From: Ascidiimonas sp046199005
GTDB lineage: Bacteria; Bacteroidota; Bacteroidia; Flavobacteriales; Flavobacteriaceae
DNA: 64,000 bases
Assembly (NCBI GenBank): GCA_046199005.1
Contig: CP176050.1
Span: forward strand, 3,968,001 to 4,032,000
Direction of reading: 5' to 3'
The position numbers and the translations under genes are program-made. Below, one piece after another: positions 44,750 through 54,098 of the stretch. Numbering within the stretch: position 1 is the first letter of the stretch; every line of letters starts with the position of its first letter. The notes beneath the pieces were generated by a model. The model did not search any database and was not told the DNA's origin. It was given only the letters and a program-made list of their open reading frames with translations.

Positions 44750-45598
44750 ATGAAAATTTTTCATCAAAAACAGAGACTTCAGGAAGTCCTTAAAACATAC
44801 AAGTCACAACAACTTTCGGTGGGATTGGTGCCGACTATGGGTGCCTTACATGAAGGACATGAATTGCTTGTAAAAACTTCCCTTGCTCAGAACGATATTA
44901 CGGTGGTAAGCATTTTTGTAAACCCCACGCAGTTTGATAATCAGGACGACCTGCAAAAATATCCCCGAACGCTCGATCAAGATGTTAAAAGATTAGAGGC
45001 GCTGGATAAGAATATCCTGATATACGCGCCGGAGGTACAGGACATTTATCATGACCAAGTAGTCTCTGCATCCTTTGATTTTGACGGACTCGAAAATGAG
45101 ATGGAAGGCAAGCATCGCGCAGGTCATTTTGACGGCGTGGGAACCATCGTGAAACAACTTTTTGAAATTGTGGAACCAAACCATGCCTATTTTGGAGAGA
45201 AGGATTACCAGCAGCTACAGATCATAAAAAAAATGGTCTTCAAGCTTAGAATGCCGGTAACCATTGTTGCCTGTCCTATTTTAAGAGAGGAAAACGGTCT
45301 CGCAATGAGTTCCCGCAATGAGAGGTTGTCCAAGGCGCTTCGAGAAAAAGCTTCCCTGATCTACCGTAGCTTGATCAAAGCAAAAGAACTTTTTACGGAT
45401 CACTCGATTCAGGAAATAGAAGCACAAATCGAAAGCCAGTTTAAAACCACCGAAGACTTCACGTTGGAGTACGTAGAAATAAGCGATGCCGAAACATTAC
45501 AGCCTTCAAAAAACAAGCTGGAAGGGAGAAAATATCGGATTTTCATTGCGGTTTACGCAGGAAATATACGACTGATAGATAATTTAGCTCTAAATTAA
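44750..45598 (+). CDS. panC: Pantothenate synthetase
   Basis: A 282-residue enzyme joining pantoate and beta-alanine with ATP. It has P-T-M-G-A-L-H-E-G-H (28-37) with the HxGH-type site, F-V-N-P-T-Q-F, G-E-K-D-Y-Q-Q-L, and M-S-S-R-N-E-R-L (the KMSKS-like loop). It begins an operon with panD (13-base gap). A TAAGTTTG -7 box is about 20 bases before the ATG. panB is not in the window. Confidence 0.97.
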   Translation: MKIFHQKQRLQEVLKTYKSQQLSVGLVPTMGALHEGHELLVKTSLAQNDITVVSIFVNPTQFDNQDDLQKYPRTLDQDVKRLEALDKNILIYAPEVQDIYHDQVVSASFDFDGLENEMEGKHRAGHFDGVGTIVKQLFEIVEPNHAYFGEKDYQQLQIIKKMVFKLRMPVTIVACPILREENGLAMSSRNERLSKALREKASLIYRSLIKAKELFTDHSIQEIEAQIESQFKTTEDFTLEYVEISDAETLQPSKNKLEGRKYRIFIAVYAGNIRLIDNLALN

Positions 45599-45611
45599 TT
45601 AACTTTGCGCC

Positions 45612-45962
45612 ATGCAAATAGAAGTTGTAAAATCTAAGATTCACAGAGTTACCGTTACCGGTGCAGATCTGAATTACATAGGCAGCATTACCATTGATGA
45701 AGCATTAATGGAAGCAGCCAATATTATTGAAGGAGAAAAGGTTCAAATCGTTAACATTAATAATGGGGAACGACTGGAAACCTATGCGATTAAAGGGAAT
45801 AAAAACAGTGGTGAAATAACACTCAACGGTCCGGCAGCGCGAAAAGTACAGCGCGGCGATGTAGTGATCATCATATCTTATGGTATTATGGATTTTGAAG
45901 CTGCTAAAGGATTCAAACCTACGTTGGTATTTCCGAACGAAAAGGATAATTCGTTAACCTGA
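45612..45962 (+). CDS. panD: Aspartate 1-decarboxylase
   Basis: A 116-residue proenzyme that cuts itself between Gly24 and Ser25 (Y-I-G-S-I-T-I) to form the pyruvoyl group and makes beta-alanine from aspartate. K-I-H-R-V-T-V-T at the start and Y-A-I-K-G at about 58-62 fit the family. It follows panC by 13 bases, so both halves of the beta-alanine/pantoate branch are made together. Confidence 0.97.
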   Translation: MQIEVVKSKIHRVTVTGADLNYIGSITIDEALMEAANIIEGEKVQIVNINNGERLETYAIKGNKNSGEITLNGPAARKVQRGDVVIIISYGIMDFEAAKGFKPTLVFPNEKDNSLT

Positions 45963-45964
45963 TA

Positions 45965-46930
45965 TTGAAAAAAAAACTAGGTAAACTTGCCAAAATCGTA
46001 CTCCCACTTTCACTGGGAGTTTTTTTAATTTGGTACTCCTATACAAATACGTCTCCAGAAGATCGGCAACAGATCTATTCATCTATCAAAAATGCTGATT
46101 ATTTCTGGGTTTTTTTGTCGTTGGTTCTGGGGCTTTTGAGTCACCTTTCAAGAGCATATAGATGGCATTTTTTGTTGAAACCAATGGGCTACGAACCGCG
46201 GTTTCTTAACAGCCTCATGGCTGTTTCTATAGCCTACTTTGCAAATTTGGGCATCCCCCGTTCTGGAGAGATCTTGCGGGCAACCACCTTAACCACTTAT
46301 GAAAGTATTCCTTTTCAAAAAGCTTTTGGGACTATTGTAGCCGAACGTATTGTTGACCTTCTCATGCTTTTGCTTATTATTTTTATAGCCCTTCTTCTAC
46401 AAACTGAAACCATCATTAATTTTTTCGTGGAAAGGGGTTTTGATTTTACATTTCTGCTTTTACTGGCTGGTGCCGGGCTCCTGGGTTTATTTGTATTCTT
46501 CAGATATATAAGAGTTTCAGAAAATAAATTTGCTGTTAAGCTCAAAGAATTTATCAACGGTCTTTTTGAAGGAGCACTTAGTATTTTCAAAATGAAGAGG
46601 AAAGGTCCGTTCATTTTTCATACCTTATTTATCTGGACGATGTATCTTTTGATGTTCTGGGTAATTAAGTATAGTGTTGAAGGAACCGAATCACTCTCTC
46701 TTGATGGGATCATGACCGCATTTATTGCAGGTACCTTCGCCATATCGGCCACCAATGGCGGGATTGGTGTTTATCCTATTGCCGTGAGTAAAATTCTGGT
46801 ACTCTATGGTATCACTGCTACTGCCGGAGATGCGTTTGGCTGGATTATGTGGTCTGCACAAACGTTATTGGTCGTTATTATTGGTATTTTATCCTTCCTT
46901 TTGTTGCCCATTTACAATACTAAAAAATAA
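45965..46930 (+). CDS. UPF0104/LPG-synthase-TM-like membrane protein
   Basis: A 321-residue inner-membrane protein with eight or nine helices, resembling the flippase-like transmembrane part of MprF (UPF0104/YbhN/AglD family). The motif S-H-L-S-R-A-Y-R-W (about 61-69) and R-S-G-E-I-L-R-A-T (about 99-107) are family features. It lacks the soluble lysyl-transferase domain, so it probably moves a lipid-linked compound. It starts at a TTG 2 bases after the panD stop, implying translational coupling. Confidence 0.85.
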   Translation: MKKKLGKLAKIVLPLSLGVFLIWYSYTNTSPEDRQQIYSSIKNADYFWVFLSLVLGLLSHLSRAYRWHFLLKPMGYEPRFLNSLMAVSIAYFANLGIPRSGEILRATTLTTYESIPFQKAFGTIVAERIVDLLMLLLIIFIALLLQTETIINFFVERGFDFTFLLLLAGAGLLGLFVFFRYIRVSENKFAVKLKEFINGLFEGALSIFKMKRKGPFIFHTLFIWTMYLLMFWVIKYSVEGTESLSLDGIMTAFIAGTFAISATNGGIGVYPIAVSKILVLYGITATAGDAFGWIMWSAQTLLVVIIGILSFLLLPIYNTKK

Positions 46931-46967
46931 TTTTATATCTTTGGTTTAACCCAAATTCTAAAAACCA

Positions 46968-48113
46968 ATGAAATCCTACTTTTCAATGGCACTATTTTTG
47001 TGCTTTTTTATCTCGTTTTCACAGATAAAAACAGAAACCTTCGAATCTTTCAAACTCAACGAAAGAAGACCCATTAAGATTTATGTACCCGAAAATTATT
47101 CTGAAGAGAAAAGCTATCCTCTTCTAGTAGTTATGGATGCAGAATATCTGTTTGACCTCACCGTCTCCAACGTTAAATTTTACAGTTACTGGCAGGAAAT
47201 GCCGGAAGCTATTGTTGTAGGGATCGATCAGAATTACAACAACATGCGGTACGAAGATGCCGATTTTAGCGATCAGGACGGCTTACCCCGTGAAAAAGGA
47301 AATGAATTCTTTGAATTTATTGGCAACGAACTTGTTCCGTATATTCAAACTAAGTATACGATTGCCAACTTTAAAGGCATCGTAGGTCATTCTATCACTG
47401 CTAATTTTAGCAACTATTATCTTTTTAAAGACAATCCGCTGTTTGATGCGTATATCGTACTAAGCCCTTCTCTGGCACCTATGATGGAAAACCGGGTAGC
47501 AGAGCGACTGGCTGTTTTTGAAGACAAAAAATTCTATTACCTGGCCACTTCCGAGAGAGACGAAAAAGAATACCAAGGGCGTATTGCAGATATGAATAAA
47601 GCGATCACCGCGATCGACAATGAAAGCCTGCATTATTACTTTGATAATTTTAAAGAAGCCAGCCATCATTCGATCGCTTCTTATGCCATTCCTAAAGCAT
47701 TAGACCAGATCTTTAATGTATACAAGCCGATTTCAAGAGAAGAATACAAAACCAAAATGCTTGCATTAGAAACTCCCGTTTTCGATTACCTCACCGAGAA
47801 ATATGAGACCATCGAAAATTTATTCGGCTTCAAGAAGCAGGTGAGTCTTAACGACATTATGGCTACTTATGCGGCTATCCAGAAGAAAGAAGACCTTCCT
47901 TCACTGGAAAACTTAGCGAAATTATCTAAAAAAGAATACCCCGATACGATGCTGGGCTTCTTTTTTGAAGCAGAGTATCACGAACAAATGGGAGAGCCTA
48001 AAAAAGCACTTCGTACGTATGAGAAAGCTTTTGGAATGCCCGAAATTGATTTTCTTACCAAAGATATGATGCTGGATCGCATTGATTCTTTAAAGGCCGA
48101 CTTTGGCTGGTAA
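46968..48113 (+). CDS. Secreted alpha/beta-hydrolase (esterase D-like) with C-terminal helical repeats
   Basis: A 381-residue protein with a signal peptide (about 1-18). The esterase fold (about 25-265) has V-V-M-D-A-E-Y and the nucleophile elbow G-H-S-I-T-A with Ser142; the His in S-H-H-S-I-A-S is a likely catalytic base. Residues about 285-381 are helical and TPR-like (E-A-E-Y-H-E-Q-M-G-E-P-K-K-A-L-R-T-Y-E-K-A-F). Relatives include siderophore esterases of the IroE type, but the substrate is unknown. A TATCTTTG -7 box lies about 25 bases upstream. Confidence 0.85.
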   Translation: MKSYFSMALFLCFFISFSQIKTETFESFKLNERRPIKIYVPENYSEEKSYPLLVVMDAEYLFDLTVSNVKFYSYWQEMPEAIVVGIDQNYNNMRYEDADFSDQDGLPREKGNEFFEFIGNELVPYIQTKYTIANFKGIVGHSITANFSNYYLFKDNPLFDAYIVLSPSLAPMMENRVAERLAVFEDKKFYYLATSERDEKEYQGRIADMNKAITAIDNESLHYYFDNFKEASHHSIASYAIPKALDQIFNVYKPISREEYKTKMLALETPVFDYLTEKYETIENLFGFKKQVSLNDIMATYAAIQKKEDLPSLENLAKLSKKEYPDTMLGFFFEAEYHEQMGEPKKALRTYEKAFGMPEIDFLTKDMMLDRIDSLKADFGW

Positions 48114-48131
48114 GTAACACTTAAAAGTAAG

Positions 48132-48227
48132 CTACCTCAGGACAAGCCCATGAGGCATTTACTTGAAACAAACGTTTAATTTAGAGGCAAGCCTAGGGAT
48201 ATTAGACCCATTGGCAATGCCAATAAA
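48132..48227. repeat. Structured intergenic repeat, copy 2 (long form)
   Basis: It begins CTACCTCAGGACAAGCCC and ends TTGGCAATGCCAATAAA. Internal hairpins are AGGC-AA-GCCT and ATTGGC-AAT-GCCAAT. It aligns over its whole length of about 96 bases with the copy at 50341, and in both end parts with the shorter copy at 21457. It lies between the esterase gene and radA. Confidence 0.75.
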
Positions 48228-48315
48228 GCAGATTCATCTGCGGGAACTTTTGAAATTGTTAAAGGCATCCTGTATCTTTAGCGCATCAGAAAACCCTAGA
48301 TGAATCTGTTTTTTT

Positions 48316-49677
48316 ATGGCTAAGACCAAAACCACCTTCTTTTGTCAGAACTGCGGAGCCCAATATGCCAAATGGCAAGGGCAGTGTACTACTTGTAAAG
48401 AATGGAATACGATTGCAGAAGAAGTAATTCAAAAAGAAGAAAAAACTTCCTGGAAGCCTGCTGAAGGCCAGAAAAAAAGAGTTTCAAAACCATTACGCGT
48501 TAAAGACATAGACACCTCGGTAGAGGCGCGCATGAATACGAAAGATACCGAACTCAATCGTGTTTTAGGAGGAGGGATTGTGCCCGGATCGTTGGTCTTA
48601 CTGGGAGGTGAACCCGGTATTGGAAAAAGTACATTACTGCTTCAGATCTCTCTTAAATTACCTTATAAAACACTCTATGTTTCAGGTGAGGAAAGTCAGA
48701 AACAAATAAAAATGCGTGCAGAACGTATTGATCCGGACAGTGAACAGTGTTATATCCTCACAGAGACTAAAACGCAAAATATCTTCCGGCAAATTCAAGA
48801 GCTGGAGCCAGATATCGTGATCATCGATTCTATTCAGACGCTGCATACAGATTATATTGAATCATCTCCCGGAAGCATTTCGCAAATACGGGAATGTACT
48901 GCAGAACTCATCAAATTTGCTAAAGAAAGTGCTACCCCTGTCATCCTAATAGGGCATATTACTAAAGACGGGACGATAGCAGGGCCTAAGATCCTTGAAC
49001 ATATGGTAGATACGGTACTTCAATTTGAGGGCGATCGCAATCATGTGTATCGCATCTTACGCGCGCTTAAAAACCGATTCGGTTCTACTGCAGAACTTGG
49101 TATCTATGAAATGCTGGGTAGCGGTTTGCGCGAAGTAACCAATCCGTCGGAAATACTCATCTCCAAAAAAGACGAAGACCTGAGTGGTACTGCTATCGCA
49201 GCTACACTCGAAGGGATGCGCCCCTTGATGATCGAGGTACAGGCGCTGGTAAGCTCTGCTGTTTATGGTACCCCGCAACGAAGTACCACGGGCTTTAATG
49301 CCAAACGCTTGAATATGCTGCTGGCAGTACTAGAAAAAAGGGCAGGATTTAAGCTGGGTGCTAAAGATGTATTTCTGAATGTTACCGGAGGCATTAGCGT
49401 AGACGACACCGCGATCGATCTTGCGGTGGTTGCAGCCATACTTTCCAGCAACGAAGACATTCCGGTAGAAAAAAACATCTGTTTTGCTGCTGAAATCGGA
49501 CTCGCGGGAGAAGTACGCCCCGTAAATAGGATCGACCAACGTATTTTGGAAGCAGAAAAACTCGGTTTTGATGCTATTTTTGTCTCCAGGCATAATAAGA
49601 TATCCCTAAAAAATCCAGGGATCGAAGTGAAACTCGCAGGTCGTATTGAAGATGTGGTCTCTGAATTATTCGGATAG
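48316..49677 (+). CDS. radA: DNA repair protein RadA (Sms)
   Basis: A 453-residue branch-migration ATPase in recombination. It has an N-terminal zinc finger C10-x2-C13-x10-C24-x2-C27, Walker A G-G-E-P-G-I-G-K-S-T (97-106), the RadA-specific L-K-N-R-F-G motif (about 251-256), and a C-terminal Lon-like domain (about 300-453). The length is normal. A TATCTTTA -7-like box lies at about 48277-48284. Only 2 bases separate it from the next gene. Confidence 0.97.
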   Translation: MAKTKTTFFCQNCGAQYAKWQGQCTTCKEWNTIAEEVIQKEEKTSWKPAEGQKKRVSKPLRVKDIDTSVEARMNTKDTELNRVLGGGIVPGSLVLLGGEPGIGKSTLLLQISLKLPYKTLYVSGEESQKQIKMRAERIDPDSEQCYILTETKTQNIFRQIQELEPDIVIIDSIQTLHTDYIESSPGSISQIRECTAELIKFAKESATPVILIGHITKDGTIAGPKILEHMVDTVLQFEGDRNHVYRILRALKNRFGSTAELGIYEMLGSGLREVTNPSEILISKKDEDLSGTAIAATLEGMRPLMIEVQALVSSAVYGTPQRSTTGFNAKRLNMLLAVLEKRAGFKLGAKDVFLNVTGGISVDDTAIDLAVVAAILSSNEDIPVEKNICFAAEIGLAGEVRPVNRIDQRILEAEKLGFDAIFVSRHNKISLKNPGIEVKLAGRIEDVVSELFG

Positions 49678-49679
49678 TA

Positions 49680-50339
49680 ATGAAAAATTATGTAATCATT
49701 TTTTTGATAGGATATTTATTGATGAGTAGCGAAGTGACGGCTCAAAAAACGAAAAAAGTATATCTGGATACAGATGATACAGAGCTCTCCCGACGCGATT
49801 ATAAAAAGAAATACAAAAAAGCGGGATATCAGGTTTTAGACCTGAAAATCACAGATACTGATTCACTGGAAGTGCGAAAACTGTTCTGGCGGGAACATCA
49901 AGGCGCACTTAACGCAATAGCATTAGATCAGTTAAAGCAATACTTGAGACAACTCTCTGGTAAAGAACTTCCGGAAGCAAACTATATCGCTATAAATTAT
50001 TATCCCGGGCCTGATAAATGTAACAAGGGCGGTTACAATGAATATGAATTAGAAATGATGGAAAGCTATGAACTGGCATTAGAAACCATTGGGAATGCTT
50101 CGCAATATTATATCCACAATAAGGAAACTATGGCACCCACAGGAACCAAAAAAGATCAAAGCCTGGCAGACCAGACCAATTTATTTAAAAACGTATTCTT
50201 TCCTCATCATTTTCCCTGTAAAAGTTTTGTGGTGATACATCCTGATGGTCGATATGTCAAATACTACGGGGAGCATTCACTGCAGGCGGTAGTGGATGTA
50301 CTTCAAGCAGACTGGGATCAGGATTTCTTTTGGGAGTAA
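49680..50339 (+). CDS. Secreted protein of unknown function
   Basis: A 219-residue protein with a signal peptide (about 1-21, V-T-A-Q). I do not recognise a family. It has K-K-Y-K-K-A-G-Y near residue 42, I-N-Y-Y-P-G-P-D-K-C-N-K-G-G in the middle, and F-P-C-K-S-F-V-V-I-H-P-D-G-R-Y-V-K-Y-Y-G near the end, which loosely recalls the last strands of a thioredoxin fold. It starts 2 bases after radA and is likely co-transcribed with it, though a functional link is not evident. Confidence 0.7.
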   Translation: MKNYVIIFLIGYLLMSSEVTAQKTKKVYLDTDDTELSRRDYKKKYKKAGYQVLDLKITDTDSLEVRKLFWREHQGALNAIALDQLKQYLRQLSGKELPEANYIAINYYPGPDKCNKGGYNEYELEMMESYELALETIGNASQYYIHNKETMAPTGTKKDQSLADQTNLFKNVFFPHHFPCKSFVVIHPDGRYVKYYGEHSLQAVVDVLQADWDQDFFWE

Positions 50340-50340
50340 A

Positions 50341-50436
50341 CTACCCCAGTGTAAGCTCTTCAGGCATTTGCTTGAAACCAAGGTTTAGTTTTGAGGCAAG
50401 CCTCAGGGAATTAGACCCTTTGGAGGCACTAATAAA
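50341..50436. repeat. Structured intergenic repeat, copy 3 (degenerate end)
   Basis: It aligns with 48132-48227 throughout (shared CAGGCATTTGCTTGAAAC-type core and GAGGCAAGCCT block). The first hairpin is GAGGC-AA-GCCTC, changed on both arms compared with copies 1 and 2, so pairing is kept. The second hairpin is eroded (CTTTGGAGGCACTAATAAA). Confidence 0.72.
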
Positions 50437-50773
50437 ATCAAGTTACTTAATAGGCATATAGCCTTTCGCAGAAAATAATCGATTCGTAAAGTATAATCTA
50501 CGTCGGTTATATAAGCCAGATGAATCGTCTGCGTCTGACAAAAGCGCTTTTCCTCTGGAAGCACTTATTTACTCTTTACTGTTACTCTAATAGGTTCAAA
50601 TGTGGTTATCGATGACAATGAGATAAACAAGTATCGAACTTTTTTAAAAACAAACGTACTGAAACGGCGATATAAATAGTTTACAAAAATGAGTTTAGTC
50701 GATATACACCCCTGTTATTTCATAATTAAGTATCTTTCCACTTGAAAATCAAGACTCTCTTTAGCGAAACAAT
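50437..50773. other. Gene-free stretch before the DUF481 gene
   Basis: About 340 bases with no convincing coding frame on either strand. The 3' part is AT-rich and contains GTATCTTTCC at about 50730, a weak -7-like element for the DUF481 gene. I see no RNA gene. Confidence 0.4.
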
Positions 50774-51541
50774 ATGAAACATCTTTTGTATTTTTTCTTG
50801 CTCTTTACCTCATTCCTTACAGCACAAATCAATGAAAGTGATACTCTAAAATTTAAAGCGCGACTGGCGCTTACAGGCTTCTGGCAGGGTGGTAATGTAG
50901 AAACCCTCATCTTTCGTGCAAAAGGAGATCTCAGCGTCAAACCCTGGAAAAAATGGGTATTCAAAACCCAAAACTCATTTGTATATCAGGAATTCGGACG
51001 TGAAAAGGCGGATAATGATATTCTAAGTCTGAATTTTTTGTATTTCAATCCCGAAAAACGCTTTTATCCGCTTGCTTTGGGTTTTGTAAGTACGAACTTT
51101 CGTAGACGTATTGATGTGCGTACGCTGATGGGGGCTGGATTTACCTATCAGTTACTCAAACATGAAAACCACTGGTTAAAGTTTTCCTTGACCAGTGAAT
51201 ACGAGCAAACCCGCTTTGTAGAAACCAATTTTAACCGGGATTTTTATGACGGAGATGAATCCATCAAAACCTTTCGCGCCACGATCTGGATGAATGGCAA
51301 ATACTATCTGTTTAAAAAGAAACTGGTACTTACGCATGAAAGCTACTACCAACCCAGTCTGGAGCGAGGTGACAATTACCGCTGGCAGGCCGATCTAGGG
51401 CTGGAACTCCCGGTATGGAAATTTTTAAATTTTAAGGTGAACTACCTGCATACGTTTGAAAGTATAGTGATTGAAGGTCAAAAACAGGAAGATCGCTTTT
51501 TAACGTTTGGGTTTACCTTGAAGAATTATGGGAAGGATTAA
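50774..51541 (+). CDS. DUF481 outer-membrane beta-barrel protein
   Basis: A 255-residue protein with a signal peptide (about 1-19, L-T-A-Q) and about 12 amphipathic strands, ending near an aromatic strand (F-L-T-F-G-F-T-L). The start L-A-L-T-G-F-W-Q-G-G-N-V-E-T-L is the DUF481 (YdiY-like) signature. Function is unknown; members sit in the outer membrane. It is a single gene facing the minus-strand small-gene cluster. Confidence 0.83.
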   Translation: MKHLLYFFLLFTSFLTAQINESDTLKFKARLALTGFWQGGNVETLIFRAKGDLSVKPWKKWVFKTQNSFVYQEFGREKADNDILSLNFLYFNPEKRFYPLALGFVSTNFRRRIDVRTLMGAGFTYQLLKHENHWLKFSLTSEYEQTRFVETNFNRDFYDGDESIKTFRATIWMNGKYYLFKKKLVLTHESYYQPSLERGDNYRWQADLGLELPVWKFLNFKVNYLHTFESIVIEGQKQEDRFLTFGFTLKNYGKD

Positions 51542-51562
51542 CTTTCTAAAATCGTGTATGGA

Positions 51563-51940
51563 TTAATTCACTTTTAAAAAAGCGATTTCTTCATCCAGAA
51601 CCTCACTTTTTGTATGCACCACCATACGATTGCCGTCCGTTTCAATTATTTTGACAAAAATTTTTGATCCAATTATAGATTCAACATCTTGCTCAGAATT
51701 AAGAACAGCTGTGTACGTAAGCACGTATTCACAAGCGGACTTCCACTCAATAGTACTTCTGATTTCTAAACCCGTTTTAAGATTTGTCTCTGTTTGTTGT
51801 GAAGCTGTTCGAATAATGCGATAGGGAATCGCTTTATCTTCATAACGAAACTCACCTGTTTTAAAATCGGCACATTTCTGCGCCGTACTACTACAACTGA
51901 GTAGAATTATTGATAGAAATAGGTAAGCAAAATTTTTCAT
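51563..51940 (-). CDS. Small lipoprotein, function unknown
   Basis: A 125-residue lipoprotein with lipobox L-L-S-C (Cys16), then strands with two more Cys (K-C-A-D-F and A-C-E-Y-V-L-T-Y). The layout C-A-D-F-K-T-G-E-F-R-Y recurs in small Bacteroidota lipoproteins of unknown role. Its start overlaps the stop of the SMI1/KNR4 gene by four bases, so the two are translated together. Confidence 0.68.
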   Translation of the reverse strand: MKNFAYLFLSIILLSCSSTAQKCADFKTGEFRYEDKAIPYRIIRTASQQTETNLKTGLEIRSTIEWKSACEYVLTYTAVLNSEQDVESIIGSKIFVKIIETDGNRMVVHTKSEVLDEEIAFLKVN

Positions 51941-52386
51941 GTGATGGTTAAAAAATTAAACTTTGATTTAATTCTTTTCCAAAAAGAACTTGTTTCAAGG
52001 TAAAGTTTATTTATTGATTCAGCTATTTTTTCTACCTGCTTAGTTTCGTGATTCCATAAATAAAGTTCATCAGTTAAATTCCCATCTCCCTTATGAGTTA
52101 ATATTAATTTATTACCAAAACCATCTGCACCAATTGCAATGCCATATTCAGGAAAACCATCCCATTCACGAACATTTTTGGTTTCAAGTCCGATATGATT
52201 ACAAGTCCTGCTGATTCTTTTTCGGTCTGTTTTATCAAAAAAAGGATAAAGTTCAAATTCAAAATTTGGCATAAATAATTCTCCACCATTTGCTTTGCTC
52301 ATTCGGCTTTTAAATTCTGAAGGGAATTTTACGTCAAGTTCCAATTCTGTTTCTTTAATATATTCTTGATCAACTGGAAACGGCAT
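51937..52386 (-). CDS. SMI1/KNR4 (SUKH) family protein
   Basis: A 149-residue soluble protein with the SUKH pattern: I-K-E-T-E-L-E-L-D-V-K-F-P-S-E-F-K, then A-N-G-G-E-L, and I-G-A-D-G-F-G-N-K-L-I-L. Many SUKH proteins are immunity factors against polymorphic toxins. No toxin gene is recognisable beside it, so it may be an orphan immunity gene or a housekeeping member. The local DNA is clearly more AT-rich than radA and DUF481 nearby. It sits in a three-gene unit with small secreted proteins. Confidence 0.82.
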   Translation of the reverse strand: MPFPVDQEYIKETELELDVKFPSEFKSRMSKANGGELFMPNFEFELYPFFDKTDRKRISRTCNHIGLETKNVREWDGFPEYGIAIGADGFGNKLILTHKGDGNLTDELYLWNHETKQVEKIAESINKLYLETSSFWKRIKSKFNFLTIT

Positions 52387-52395
52387 TTTCTTTTT

Positions 52396-52788
52396 TTATT
52401 CGGTTACAACTCCAATAAATATTAAATACTCAACTTCTGTATTATAGATTTCATATAATTCATCCTCTGTAAGATCAACTTTTTCCTCAACAAGCGCATA
52501 TTTTACCATTTTATTTATATCCAATTCAATATTCTGTCCAAATTTGCTTGCTGAATTCGGTTTATTAGAAATAAGTTGAATTTTATCCATATAATTCATC
52601 TCAGCCATCAGAGCCTCTCGAATTAAGTTTAAATACGATTTTTTCTTATTCAACTTTAATCCAATAAAACAAGTCGCCTCGTCCAAGTCATAGATCTCTT
52701 TGCCAGCATTATTTTCATTTACAGTACAGATCGGTTCGTTTTTACGACCGAAAAATAAAAGCAAGATTAAGATAAATAGTTTCTTCAT
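52396..52788 (-). CDS. Small secreted protein, function unknown
   Basis: A 130-residue protein with a hydrophobic start (residues 4-13) and a likely signal peptide. The mature part is helical with E-E-K-V-D-L-T-E-D-E-L-Y-E-I-Y and two Cys (I-C-T-V and A-T-C-F-I). I do not recognise it. It is 9 bases upstream of the SUKH gene on the same strand and shares its AT-rich codon use, so it is likely the first gene of this small unit. Confidence 0.6.
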   Translation of the reverse strand: MKKLFILILLLFFGRKNEPICTVNENNAGKEIYDLDEATCFIGLKLNKKKSYLNLIREALMAEMNYMDKIQLISNKPNSASKFGQNIELDINKMVKYALVEEKVDLTEDELYEIYNTEVEYLIFIGVVTE

Positions 52789-53182
52789 GTTCTATAGGTT
52801 GGATAATGAACGACGATGATCTTGCCTGACCGTCATCAATTGTATAATAAATAATTTTACTGTTATTTTCACATCAGAATTAAGTAAAAAGAACTATACT
52901 TTTATTTTAATCTAAAAATACAGATACTTTTCTCATTTCGAGAACAAAGCAAAAGAATTGCTACAACTATTTTTTACAGAAAACCGTAATAATTATTAGT
53001 AAATAATAACTGATTTCTAGTTATACTCTCAAACCAGCATCCCTCTATCTTAAAGGATTTCTCCTTACCATAAAAGGGCAAGCGCTATGAACTTCCAATG
53101 GGCATCAAGCTCCGTTTAAAAAGATTTCTCCTCGCAGCTAGTGCTTCTCGTCAAAATGACACTTTATGAATCAAGGAGCCAT
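52789..53182. other. Gene-free region with degenerate repeat remnants
   Basis: No gene is visible in about 390 bases. The upstream half is very AT-rich. At 53059-53160 two GATTTCTCC motifs appear, and the second continues as CTCGCAGC...CTTCTCGTC-AAAATGACA. That pattern looks like the dispersed 'GATTTCTC...CGAAATGACA' intergenic repeats common in Bacteroidota, here decayed. Confidence 0.4.
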
Positions 53183-53815
53183 CTATTTGGCAAATGTAGA
53201 ATTCAACCAGGCGTCAACCATGATTTTTTTATCTGTTTCGTTGTTGTAATTGATATTTACCGAAAAATCATAGCCATTAACGAGTCGGTTGTGTATGCGT
53301 TGCTTTAAAATAACCTCTCCTTTGGGACTCCTGATCGTGAATTCATAAGACCGAAAATCGAGTCCGTCTACGTTTACCGTGATGGTAGGGGTAGAATCGG
53401 CATCGATTCCCTGCTGTAAATACGCCTCGTATATCAACTCCTTCATCAATTTGTTATTCTCCTCCCACTGCCCCTCATATTCTTCTTCAAAGGGTTCGGA
53501 GGTGGATTGAAAAAGGTTAAACCGGTTTTTCTGAAAGCCGATAAGGTTTTTAAATTCCCCGGTATCTGTATCAACAACCCCTTCTCCCAGCACGCCCTCC
53601 ATCATTTCGACGCCTTTTTTATCAAAGATTTCCTGTCGTTCTCTGGAAATCACTTTCCAACCTTCTGGAATAGTAATCTGCCAACCAATCTCTTTGCTGG
53701 TATAGATATTATCTGCAACAGTCCCTTCATCAATTTGTTTGTTAGGATCTTTTTGACCACAGGACAGGATCATGGTTACCATACCAAAGAACAGAATTAC
53801 CGACAGCTTTTTCAT
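53183..53815 (-). CDS. Lipoprotein with PsbP/DUF-like fold, function unknown
   Basis: A 210-residue lipoprotein with lipobox M-I-L-S-C (Cys19). The body starts Y-T-S-K-E-I-G-W-Q-I-T-I-P-E-G-W-K-V-I-S, an opening common to PsbP-like or stress-related small lipoproteins, and ends K-I-M-V-D-A-W-L-N-S-T-F. I cannot name the family. It is a single gene, divergent from the TPR/AraC regulator, with a 283-base spacer lacking any other gene. Confidence 0.7.
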   Translation of the reverse strand: MKKLSVILFFGMVTMILSCGQKDPNKQIDEGTVADNIYTSKEIGWQITIPEGWKVISRERQEIFDKKGVEMMEGVLGEGVVDTDTGEFKNLIGFQKNRFNLFQSTSEPFEEEYEGQWEENNKLMKELIYEAYLQQGIDADSTPTITVNVDGLDFRSYEFTIRSPKGEVILKQRIHNRLVNGYDFSVNINYNNETDKKIMVDAWLNSTFAK

Positions 53816-54098
53816 AAGCGTTTAGAGATTACATTTGAATGCTGTAAATAAAAGAAATTTTACTGTTTATTTTAATTGTTTTTTTACCCAAAAACACCCT
53901 TCAAACCCTCCCAAAACCTCCCAAATGCACTCTGACCATTGCAAATACCTGTATAATACTATAATAGCACTTGCAAAAAACATCGTTTAGAAGTCAGATC
54001 TGCGATTCTTTTTGACTGAAAAACACAACATCTGCTTATTTGTATGGTATATCTGTATCCATATTTTTATATTTAAGGCATCAAACCATTTTCTCAAT

